Translations under genes and position numbers: made by a program | DNA from: Apteryx mantelli | Taxonomy: Eukaryota > Chordata > Aves > Apterygiformes > Apterygidae | Reading direction: 5' to 3' | Length of the DNA stretch: 64,000 nucleotides | Assembly (NCBI RefSeq): GCF_036417845.1 | Contig: NC_089983.1 | Coordinates: 22,473,207-22,537,206, forward strand | In this document: positions 44,201 through 56,300 of the stretch, piece after piece | How positions within the stretch are numbered: the stretch's first letter is position 1 | Layout: each line of letters opens with the position of its first letter | The notes under the pieces: model-generated | What the model was told of the DNA's origin: nothing | Seen by the model: only the letters and a program-made list of their open reading frames with translations | Databases searched by the model: none

Positions 44201-46310
44201 GAATCAACATGAGCTAATGTTAGGCAGAGGCGGCAGGAAAAGGGGTAGGAGCAGAAAAGATACAGCTCTTCAGTCATTCCCAGCAGCAGAATTCCTGGGG
44301 AGCTCCTGCACAAATGAAAGCTGCCTGCTATATCCAAACTAAACCCTAAAAATTCAAAAGAGCCCACCAGGAATTCCATAGCTTTGCTAAAGGATTTTCA
44401 AAATCTTCTATAAATGGAGTTTGATATTACAAATGGGTTAAGTTCGACTGGAACTTTCAAGTGTATTTGGAGCTTCTCTGATGCAACGGGACAGCTGTTT
44501 GCAAGCTGCCATGTTTATCAGAAGGACGGTTTCTGACAGTTGAAAAGAAGATGAGATGATAAAGTGAGGTATGACTGTGGGAGTAGAAGTTTCCTGTAGT
44601 ATGTACTTCACAGTCTGAGGGTTTCTTCACAGGTCTTGAGCATAAAAGTGTACTTTCTGTCTGACTTGGTCTGCAAATGCTTGATCTTTTTAAATTCGTG
44701 ATTATGATGGTAAAAAGTATTTTACATTCCAGGGATTTGGGACTTATTTTGTTTTCAAATGGCCTCAAAGAGATCCTAATACCAACATTAGCGTACAGTT
44801 TAATATGTACAGATGTTGCCATAAGAACTCAAAGTACTGCCAGCAAGGGTTCTGTAAGATAAATTTCTTTTTAGAAATAAGCTTCAAGCTGCAATACTAT
44901 ATAGGATTTTCAAATATCTTAGCTGAAGAGATGATCAGAGGTGACTTCATGTATAGTCCATTAAAAGGTAAAATTTTGGCAAATTTGGTTCCAGACTGAC
45001 ATGCATATTTTGAAAATGTAAAGCTTATATGTTCCAGCTGTGGATTTGGATTTTTTTCTCCTATTCCATTCCAAATAAGATACATTTAGTGCAAATGCCT
45101 AAATAAACTGTATTTAGATTTCAATTTCTTTCCTATGTCAACTTTTCACTGTGCCGGTAAAGCTGTTCTATATATGTGTTTAGGGAATCTAAACACTGCT
45201 ATCTTTCCCATAGTCTTAACCATGACCTAACAGTTTTTCTAATTCAATAATAAATTATGGGCAGAGGTGACTAATTTCTATACAATGTATGCATAAACTT
45301 GACTAGTTCTTTAAAAGGCCCATGTCTCCCAGAGTTAAACACTGTTCACCTAGATCAGGGCTGGCGAGCTGCTGTAGTGGTGCAGATGGTGTAGTTGTCT
45401 AAGTGTTTCAACATTTGGTGTTTTAAATATTAGTGATTCAGTTCCTAGTGTCCTTGAAGGAATTTTTATTAAAGAGAGCAGAAGAATAGTAACAACAGTG
45501 CAGGTCTTCAAAAATCTAAAACCAAAGCAAAAATGTCCAAAAATGATTATGTGAGTGAGTGGCACTTTTGAGAGAAGAGCAGTGAGATTCATCTGTCAAT
45601 TGTAGGGAGGAGGCAAAAAAAGGGGTGTGGGGGTGTGGGGGGGGGGAGAGAAGGAAAAACAAGTCTTGGAACCTGTTCTTAATGGTCAGAGTATTTAGTC
45701 AATATGAAAGATGGGCTTGATCCTTCTCCTCATCTTATTTGTCACTTAAATTACCTTTTTGTAGGTTTCATGTTTTCAGTGTCCTACACTAATTCTACTG
45801 CTTGTTACGGCTATTCTGCTTGCCATACTAGTCCTTTATCAGAGATTTGTAGCTGTCTGGAACTTTCTTGAAACAAAGCAAAATATTCTTACTGCAATAT
45901 TAAGATTGCCCATCCTTACAAACTGCATGCTATAGCTATGGCCCCATGAATAAGTCCAATTGTTCGACTTTAAACCAGTGAAATAAATTAGGGCTGCATG
46001 AGACAAGGCTGTATTTGTCCTACTTCCTCCTTTTGCTACACAGATTTCTCGTTTCTCAGTGATAGACATGCTAGTGTGTATGTGTACATGCAACTGAATG
46101 ACTTGCTCCAGATCGAAGCCCAGATTTTCAGCTCTCCATTCATGGGTTTTTGCTCAAATGTTGTACTCTTCGGAGAGCACTATTAGTCCCCAGTAACATT
46201 AACTCCATAGACCATTTAGTCAAAGTTACATCTAGCTAAATTTGGACTAAGAAAAGTTGTGCTCACAGGAATTAGAGACAAAAGATAAAAATGAGAAAGT
46301 GGAACCAGTG
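41300..46310. other. Intergenic AT-rich DNA, no gene recognised
   Basis: No open frame resembles a known protein, and no exon of PDE1A (expected further right from conserved gene order) was recognised. It contains short A/T homopolymers and a G-rich tract at 45622-45646. Confidence 0.6.
45622..45646 (+). repeat. G-rich tract, potential G-quadruplex
   Basis: GGGG, TGT, GGGGG, TGT, then ten G in a row. The last run can supply two tracts, so four G-tracts with short loops are available on the plus strand. Confidence 0.6.
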
Positions 46311-46316
46311 GTTAGG

Positions 46317-46410
46317 CAAATGGAGTTGACCTTTTTTGGGCTAGGGGATATAAAATTATGCTTGAGAACAGAATTTAAAAGTGTCAAAGGGAATGAAAGT
46401 TACTGATGGG
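46317..46410 (+). repeat. Left arm of a 94-bp inverted repeat
   Basis: This segment equals the reverse complement of 47227-47320 at 92 of 94 positions, without gaps. It starts CAAATGGAGTTGACC and ends GTTACTGATGGG. The identity stops sharply at both ends. It is flanked by GGTTAG at about 46310-46315 and again at about 46420-46425, which may be chance. Confidence 0.93.
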
Positions 46411-47226
46411 GTCATATAAGGTTAGTTATTTTAAAAAATAGTATTTTTCATATTAATGGCCTAGGTTGTGACCTTTTAATCTCCCTGTCAAACAGTTATT
46501 CACAAAAATAGTTCCTTTGATGTCATGAGCATTATTCTTGTAAATGCTCTTCAATGCAAAGGTTTTGTGATGGGGCGCTCTAATGCTATTTATGCAGTGT
46601 ATCTCCTCCATCACTGTACAAGTCTGTCACAGGTGTATTCTGCTCATCTTTGTACCTCACTATTTCCTCAAGACTGTTAAACTTCTTTTAATCTAAACTA
46701 TAACATGGGGAGTGTAGTGAAAACCATATGTCTTTAAAAATTTCTACATATTCTAATGGTAAGTAGGAGGGAACTGCATAGCAGCTTGTTTGCACACTAG
46801 AAACACACCTGTTTTGTCATCACTGAGGTTTAAAATCCTCCTCCTTGGAGCACATAGGTCGTTTCTTTGGAATTATTATTTCACCACTGAAGGACAGAAC
46901 AGGTGTTTGACTGCTGTTGTTTGCAGAGGCAGGGCTGCCTCTTCCATTTTGCAGGCAGATACAGGTCGTTATCCATTAGGGACGTATTTTGACACTGGAA
47001 CATCAAACTCTGTACAGGTGTATGCCATACTAACATGATCTCTTTTAGCTATGTTGCAACCATCTTAATATGTAATGAGGTTTTTGCGTTAGATATTGTG
47101 CTTAGTTTGATTTCTGAGGAAGACATTGTGAGAAAAAGCACTTATTTCTACTGATATGACACGTGTATCACTGTTTATACTTGACTGTTAAGAATGCTGC
47201 CGTTTAAGCCTTTTCTGAGTTAGTAT
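46411..47226. other. Spacer between the inverted-repeat arms
   Basis: There are 816 bp of AT-rich sequence with no recognised gene. A short open frame at 46790-47038 has no recognisable features. Confidence 0.6.
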
Positions 47227-47320
47227 CCCATCAGTAACTTTCATTCCCTTTGACACTTTTAAATTCTGTTGTCAAGCATGATTTTATATCCCCTAGCCCA
47301 AAAAAGGTCAACTCCATTTG
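47227..47320 (-). repeat. Right arm of the inverted repeat, flanked by a 10-bp direct repeat
   Basis: Reverse-complement copy of 46317-46410. CTGAGTTAGT occurs at 47215-47224 and again at 47327-47336, just outside the arm. This looks like a duplicated target site, which suggests that this arm is the inserted copy and the left arm (or its relative elsewhere) the template. Confidence 0.9.
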
Positions 47321-47339
47321 TTAGTACTGAGTTAGTTAA

Positions 47340-50300
47340 ATTGGATTTCTTTGCATTTTCCATTTATTTTTTGAATGTTTAATTTCTGGTGGAAAAAAAA
47401 TTTTTTTAAGTCTGATGGGGGGAACCCCAATGTTTTATTTTACATTTCTTGTTACTCGCATGGCATATCTTTAATGAACCTGAAGAATGACAGCCTGCTA
47501 AACTTGTCTCATTAATTTAAAACTGATTTTAATGGTATTATTTTTATCTATATTCTTTTAAAATTGTTCCCTGTGCTTCTGTAAAAAAATTTTTGATCCA
47601 TAGGTAGATAGATTCCTAATTCATGCTCTGACTCATCATACAGACTTAATAACTTCTGTGCTGGAATTGTAGTAAATTGAACGTTTCTAATAAACATTAG
47701 CTTTTTTAAGTATCTGTTAATTCAGTGATTTTGCACTTGGAACACTTGTAATAGATCTATGTGTAAAGTCTGAAAACATAGTATTTTAACTTCTAAATGT
47801 CCAGTGTAGTTGCTGGGTTGGATCCTGAACAGAGAACTTAGCTTTCTCTCTGGTGTGAGCTAGCATAGTTCTACTGAACTCATTGGGGATTGTCACAATG
47901 TCTCCTTCACAACTTCAGAAATCTCAGCTTCTTACTTCCACTTTTTTAGTAAGTGGTATTAAATTAAGAAAAAAACCCTTATATTTCTGATTTCAACTCT
48001 GCTCAATGCTTTTAAGGTGAAAGGCCATAATAATACTGATATCTTGTAAGCAAATTATAAGGATATCAGTAGGACTATTATGAAGGCAATATTTTTAAAG
48101 TAGTAGGAAACCTGCTAGCACACACAGTCTCAGTTCTGTAGGCACTTTATGTTCATGTTTTTTGGTGGGGGGGGGGAAAAAACAACTTCACTAAAGTACT
48201 TTGTCCTTAGAAAAGGGATATTTGCACATATAAATGTTTTCAGAATTTAAAAGTGTACAACAGACGCAATAGATTTAGAACAGTTGTAAAAGTGCCATAA
48301 TGTATTAATATGATCCAAGAATGTATTAGAATACAGTGGAAGCCAAAATAACTATGATTCATTTTTATTATGTAAACTAGCATTCTCATATAGATTGCAA
48401 ACCAAGATGCTTCAATCTTGAATGTCTTTGATATGATGCATGCTTGCACTGTATTGTAAATATGTAAGCAGTTTTTAACTGGTTGGCATTTGCTCAGAAA
48501 GGCAATATTTACTAAGAGCTCTGAAGCTGCTTTTAGATTAAGCAACTTTAATTTCAGTATTCGTTTCTATGACATCCAGTGCATTAGAAGCATATACGAT
48601 AATTACCTCTTTTAAATCAGATAGAGCTAACATAGGAGAAAGAGCCTATTAATCCTAAAATCTATTTCTCAAAATAGATGCCTTAATATTAGGGACATAT
48701 TTTCAGCATGGTACATAATTATGTTTATAGTTAATGAGATCTCACTATTAGCATACTGTTTGTTATGTTTACTCTTGACAATTACTCCCAAAGACAGAGC
48801 TGTCTACCAGAATATTTTAGTGCTGTAGAGTTCAGCCTGATGAACTTACTGATTGAGCACCATCAGAACAGGACACAGTCAGGTGAAGGTCTCGGCACCG
48901 CTCTCCCTGCGAGACAGCATGTTCTGCTTGCTTCTCTCTGTCAGTTTAAGGTGGGTGCCGGTGTGCATGGATGGGTTTCTTACGTTCCACTCCAAGGTTA
49001 GGCTAAGTTGCTTGGCTGTGCTGGTGCATAGCAGGTGCTGACAACCGCTTAGCAGCTTCCTTTAGCCCCAGAACAGTGGCAAAGCAGTAACACGTGCAGA
49101 TGTTCATTTCATTTGAGAAGGATGGTTGCCAGGGTGTGTTGCCTTGCAGCTGGGACCTGGGCTTGCTTCTGAGAGTTCCTTCCCTGCGACGTTCTGATCT
49201 GGTAGAAGTTAAGGATATAACCTTAACCTTAACTTGACCACAGGCACTTGTCTGAAATGGAGTGGAGCACAGAGGAGTTGTACTCATACTCAGTGGGGAC
49301 ATTCAGTACTAATGCTAGAAGCAGAGTTTGTTCAGAAAGTACCAGTCACTGCTGCAAGCAATGCTTTTAACTTTTGTCTCCTAGGAGGGGAGTAAATTTG
49401 GTGCTTGTCTCAGCTGGGATGTGGCATTTTAATGCTCAGATCTCTCAGCTTTGACTCCATCCTCATCAGAGCTCCCAGAGGTGTGCTGCCTCGTCTTTGG
49501 AGTAGGAATGTTAAACACCTAGTTTAGTTCAGCCCCAGGCCAGATGTGCTGCGTGGACTAGCTACAATAAGAACATGAAGCTACAATAGCTACCCTGCTA
49601 TGGGGTAGGGTAGTGGGTTAGTCTACTGTGGATACCAATTTCCTAATTAAATATATAGTCAAGTGGTTTAGAGTAACTGCTTAATTTATTCATGTTTGAT
49701 CACATTTTTTGTAGGATGTTGTCATAAAATGATTTTAATCTCAGACTAAATCTTATTATACTTTCTGGTGGTATATTGTGGGATGTAGTACATTCAAGTT
49801 TTGGGATGCACATTGATTGAAATCCTTTAAAATAAAAAATGGAACTACCAAAAGGGGTTCTCCATGAAGAAATCTTCTACTTTGATAGTGATTCATTCCT
49901 CTGATTATTTTTCAAAAACTTGCCTTGCTAAAAATACACCTTTTCCCCAGCTTATAGGGACCTGTAGGACTTGCGGAAGAAGAAAGGAAGGTAATATGAA
50001 TTCAGGGCAGTGAGCTTTGTAGGAGGTCCTGAATTAGTTTTGTTTGAAAACTTACGTGATGTTGTATGTAATATTTGATAATCCTTTCCAACCTATAACA
50101 GGTGCTAGCAGGTTTTATTAATGGGTAAAACTAGGAGAGATACTTAGCTGCATTAGTAATGAAATCTTGCTTGGTGTAATTATTTTGCTCTGAAGGTTTT
50201 GCATAAAGAAAGCAAAATCTATGACATATAATGCATTTGGTTTTATTTGTTTTAGGAGTATACTTACTAAAATAGGATGCTTTTTGGAAATGAGAAACTT

Positions 50301-53300
50301 TCCAGGAATATTGGTTCTCTTTAAAGCTGTAGTCCTATTAACTGACTGAACTCTGTTATAAACCTATTAAAAGAGACTGCATGATTCCAGTCAACCTATC
50401 TTTTAAGAGCAATGCCATTATCATTTTAAGAGATTGTGCAGACCACATTTTGTGCTCAGTTTAAGAAAGACTGAGATAGTCAAGACTGCAGACTCTTTTC
50501 TCTTGTTATTCCATTCCTGAGGATGACTAGGATATTAAAGCAATGAATCTAGATAATTGCAATGGGAAAATGCAAAATATGAATTAACTGATAATCTGCA
50601 ATGGGGAAAAAAGTCATTGAAAACTATTCTTAACTGTTCTGAAGAAAACCTAATATTCACAATTTCTTAATATGCTAGTCTTGAAAAGTATAGTATAGGT
50701 CTTAAATTTGGAACTGTAGAGCGAAACAAGGATGTGAATCTTAGGAAGTGAAGGAAACATTTATGATTTCTTTTATCTCTCTTAATGGCAGGTGTTTATC
50801 CACATGTCTGTTTCTAATTGTAATATATGTATGTGTAGCTGTGTTAGTTAATTACATATTTGTAATTGTCAGATTTATGAAGAGCTAGTAGTCTCTTCAT
50901 TCTAGACTGTCACCATCTACAATATAATGTGTTTTTCCTGAAGGCGACTTTTTTTTTTTGCCCAATGAGTGAGGAACAAAATAACATTTAAAAAAAAAAA
51001 AACAAAAAAACCCCCCAGAAGGCTGAGAAAATGCTAACTTTGGACTGGAATTTCATGCATTCAGAAGTCTTTTTTTTGTTAGTTTCGATTGTTTGTTTCT
51101 TTTGTGTTACCAGTTTATACTTAAATGAAATGAAACAGCTTATGGTTGCACAGTTGTTCTATTTCTTGTCCCTAGGATCCATCGCTGCTGGTTTTATTAG
51201 GCTGAGAAAGAGATGCTGTATATTTGCACCTCAGAGACTGTACACTGAGATTCACAATCTGCTTTCCCCTTACTTTATAAAGGGAAAAAAACTCTGTCAG
51301 CCTTTTTCCTGGTTCAGCTTACTTCCCTGTTTCTGCTGGTTCAGCTCTGCTGCCTTGGTGTGCTAAGTGGGGAAAGAGGACACAGCTCAGTCTTGCTCTT
51401 CCCTGTCGCTAACCATCTTCCCTCCCCACTCACTGTCTTCTGGGTGGAAGACAAGGATGTGTAGAATGGTTTATAATACAATACTTTCTATAGCTGATGG
51501 CAAAATTTGTCCACCCACACTCCTTATGCCCTTCCTTGGTTACTGTAGAATTAATAATCTGATGGGTTGTTAATAAGGAGAGATTTGGTATTTCTCATAT
51601 TCATATCAGTAGAAAGTTTCCACTGACCTGAATGAAAAAGTTCAAACTCCAGATTGCTGTAAGTTCTACTTCAATTACTGAAACAATTTTAAGTGGTGTT
51701 CAAAGGGAAAGGGATGTTCTTATGTATCCATATGGTTTATTTAAAGATGTATTTTTTTAATACAAACAGAAGATTCCACTTCTAAGCTTAGCTTCAAATT
51801 TGAAATGTCTCAAAATTTAATTGGATCTTGTGATATATAGAAGAGCAAAATTTACTGCACTGAGTTAAGAATTTAATTGTACTGTGCAAATACGTAAACT
51901 TAGTTAACTGAGAATGTAAAGCTTTTTCACTAGTGGGATTTCATAAAAATGTTTCTGAAAGGAACTAAGTAGGATGGTGATACATATAAATGACCTAAGC
52001 AATCTTTTATAATTCAAAGTTTGTAGCAGAGAGAAAACTCTAGAGGGAGCCCATCTCACATAGTTGTCTGCATTGAGAGAAATGACTTTACAAAGATAAT
52101 AAAACTAGTTCTATTAATGAATGATTTAATGTAAGCTCTCTTCTGATTCTGAGATATAAAAGAAAATAGAGCATAGTATATTTTCTATACCACTATACCA
52201 TAGTACCATATGACATTTATTTGCAAACATCTTGATAAAGTTCTTCATCCATAAATTCAATTCTATCTCACCATTATCTGTATTTTGTGAGTACTAGGAA
52301 GGGTGTACTATAAAGGAATGTTCAGTCTTATGGTTGCATAATAAAAGACAAATTACGACTGTTCTCTTTTAAGGAATTCTCAAAACACTGCAAGTGCAGT
52401 AATACAGAGGTAAAGTTTGAGAACACATGCTTTCTGAGGCATTGTACTTGTGCAAGTAGGTGTGGAAATACCAGCTTTTTGAGGAAAATGTCCAAAAGCA
52501 GTATTTTACACTTGCTTATGAAAGCATATATGTTGCACATTATATCCTGCTACATGTCAGTAGGCAGAAAGAATATGGGTCATGCAGCAGTAATGTTTTT
52601 AGCTGTGATTTCTAAATAGCTTAGCTCTGTGTCCCAAGTTGACACTGGGCAGAGACCTTATGTAATGCTATAGCAGTTTATACATCATGGCTATAATGCC
52701 TATTTGATTTTAGTCCTTAACCTGTTGATTGCATTTTGCTTACCAAGTAGAGTTTAGAATTTAACTAGGTGTTTTTCCAAGCCAGATTGGTTAAGGCTGC
52801 GCTTACACTGCAGGATGTCTGCGTCTTCTGGTTGTCCAGTCTGGGGACCTAGTCAGAATGTGCCATGGTTCCCATCTATCCTATATGACTGGGTTTCCTT
52901 TCCATAATACTTCTGGAGGAATCGAAGAGGGGAGAGGAAATAGAGGTGATGGCACCCATTCAGTCTCATCCTGATATGGAGCCATGATGCATGCTCAGAT
53001 ATGCTCAAGATGGGAAGTGTTCCCAGTGTCACTTCAGATGCAGCTGCAAATGTCAGTGAGTCTGGGTCAGGTTAAAAGTGGACTTTTCAAGTACCCAGTT
53101 GTATGTTCATTGTGCTGGATGCCTTTTTTTCAAGACAGTGGGAGATGGAATGTTTTCAAAATTTCTATTAATAGAGATTAGTAGAAAAACCTGTTGTTTT
53201 GATAGAATACTAAAATGCAGTATTTATTCATTCTGAGTGGAGTGACAGTTTCCATATATAATTTAGCAATTCACAAGAAATTTAGTACTGAAGACATTCA

Positions 53301-56300
53301 ATCTCCCAATTGCACTTTATCTTTAGTCTTCAGGTTTATAAATGATAGAGCTAAATCCATCGAAAATCTGTTTACAAAGTCAGTATTCAGTATTAACTAT
53401 TTTTTTACTTGCATTCAAATAACTGTTATACTTTCAGCCAACAACAAATACTTTTTCAGTGCTTCACTTTGGCAGAAGATTACATAAGTGTGTTCTGCAG
53501 TTTACTCTGACGGCAACTTGTATCAACGTGGTATTTGCAATTCAAACGGAGAACAGAAATGTACGTAATTTATCAGGACACACTCTCCATCTGTCTGTTA
53601 CTTGCACTATGCTCTTCAAATACTCTGTAAACTTAAAAGAATATTCACAAAATACTAACCCAAATGTTTTTCCTCAGTGTCTATACCCTTTGTCACCATG
53701 CACTATACTAGTGGCTTAATCCAGATTATTACCAAGGTGCCTTCTAAGCACAAAGAACTGAAATAGCCTTACTAAGATTGATAGGAAAGTATTCAAAATG
53801 ATAGGAAATCACAACTGCTTGTGCAATTAAAAAAAAAAAAATTGTAGCTGTTACAGTTGCTTCTGCATATGTGTTGTAATTATTCCTTAATTAAAAAGTC
53901 ATATTTAGTGCACGCTATTCTTCATACGTTGATTTCACTGTTTGAAGTATAGTCAGTGCTTCTGTTTACTACTCGCTGTTCTTAGCAGAGACTGAACATA
54001 GAACTGTTAATTTTATAGGTCTGTGTGGAATTTATCATAGCTGTACAAATGCTTCAAAAATATCAACCAGCTGATTTTTCACAACATTCCTCTGAAGCAA
54101 AGGGATATTTCTATTTCTGTTTTAAAACTGACAGGTATGACACTCAGATTAATACTAGAGTAGCAGGTAGTTTTCTGTGCACCTTTAAGAAAGGAGGAAA
54201 AAAAAAAAAAAGACAAAACCAACCCAGCCTTCTAAAACTGATTATTAAGTCTAGGTGCATGTCTTGTTTTAGTTCCACCTGTAATACTTATGGAGGTTAG
54301 CAGCCCTTGTGTTTTGCTGAAGGTCTGTGATGTAAACAATTTTTTATCCATTAGAGTCGAAACAAGCTGGGTTAGCTTAAAGAGTGGGAATATCAGTTTT
54401 TCCTGACTCAACTTTTTCTTCTTACTGAAATGGGCTGGGGGATACTATCACACACGCAATAAGGCAGTGGATTTTGAAGGTGCGGCACCCTGCTTCAACA
54501 AGAACAGTAACAAGCAGCTAGAGACAGAATGGTTTATTGAGCTCTTCTGCTGATACAGCAGCTCCAAGAAGAGAATATGATTCTAAGTAATCAAGTTACT
54601 TACAGCCTAACAAACTGTTGCATGTTGGGAAAGCCTTTGTAACTACCTACAACTTATTAGCCTTTTCCATTTATGAAATAGTGCGTGTTAGTTTGCCCCA
54701 GAAGGGTACGTGAATCCCAGTTCCTGTTTTGGTTCCCTGTCTCCTCTTCTCAATCTTTCCCTTACCTGTTTTGCCTTTTGGTGCCAACCCCCCCAAGATG
54801 TGATAGTACTGTTCAGTTAGCTCATTCTGTTAGATGTGGGGTATAATGAGCTTAAATTGGAGAAAGGCGCCCTCTCAAAGACTGACTGGGGAGGCAGGTT
54901 CCTGTTGTAAGGAGAAAGGACCTCCCTGTACGAGAAGTTGCCAGCAGGCTGCAGACTTCTAAGCATTCTTCAGATGACAGTTGACCTGGTCAGGATTGAT
55001 GTATTAAATTGTGTTCAGGCGTTGGTGAAAGGCTGTTCTTACCAGATTTCAGTCGGAAGAATATGAAGAAATATGTAGACCAGTAGATCTCTGGAAAAAC
55101 TTTTCTGGTAACTGAAGATAAAGATTTCTGCACATGAGTGAGAGAAAGAACCTTTAACGGAAGTCAAGGCTCACCAGTAGTGAGGGACTGAAGTTGTCTA
55201 GCTATGAAAATTCTTCTGAAAGCATAATTTGGAGGAAAAAGTTGTTTAATTGTTTGAATGATTCATAATTCCATCATAAACATTTTGCACAGCCTAGATA
55301 TTCTTTCCATTTGATGAAGCAAAGATGAGTATACTGTAGCCCTGCATGAAACTGATGTCTTTAGCAAAAGAAATTCTAGTGTTTCTGTAATTGTTCACAT
55401 GAATAACAATTTTGAAAGAAAATTACCAAAAATTAATTGGTGACTCTTTTTCCAGTTGTGTATATAGTTGTATTTTAAAGATAAAAATCTTTAAAGTGCA
55501 TTCAAGCAAAATTAAGTCTTACATTTTTAGGTTAAAGGTGATTGCTAACCTGGAGAAGTAAATCATATTAAGGTTTTTCACTTGCCAAAAGGGAAAAAAA
55601 AAATTTGTTCCTGCATATTTTTTCATGTATTTTTCCATGTACTTTCCAGTGTATCCTCATGAGAAGAGGAAAAGTCACAATACAGCATTTCCCATATATT
55701 TACAAGTACTCTGAACAATGAGGTATTTTGTTTGTATTCCCTCCCATTGCTGTATGAAATAAATGAAAGGGTGAAGGTGTCGCCACAATAAGGGATCTCT
55801 TGGTAGAACCTTATATTATTACTAGTTATATTGTCCTAAAGGTGTGGCCAGCATAAATGGTAATCTAATAGAAATATGTCTTTGAGCATAGTTACAAAAG
55901 CCTGTGTTATGGAAATAGCACATTCTGTGCCCTATACTGCCTCTGTAGCAACTAGAAAACTTACGTGGGCCTGAATTTATTCAGTTGGACTCAGATGCAG
56001 GATTTTGTATTGCTGTGGGTAAACAGCAGCTTCATGAGAGTGGGCTCTGTTTAAATGAGAGTAACATGCTGGCCAGTGTATATGCAATATCTGGTAAACA
56101 GATCATGAGCCTTGCTCCAGTGTCTGTGACCTCATCATCTTATTCTAGCTGATTCACAAACCAGATACAAAATTTGCTAAAGGATTTAGTTTAATCTAAC
56201 TGATAGGGACAAATGTTTCTCCAATAAAATATCCAGGACTGTGTTTCAACGGCTGTTCAAATATGGACTTGAAGTCTTCACTGTATGTCCATAATTAAGG

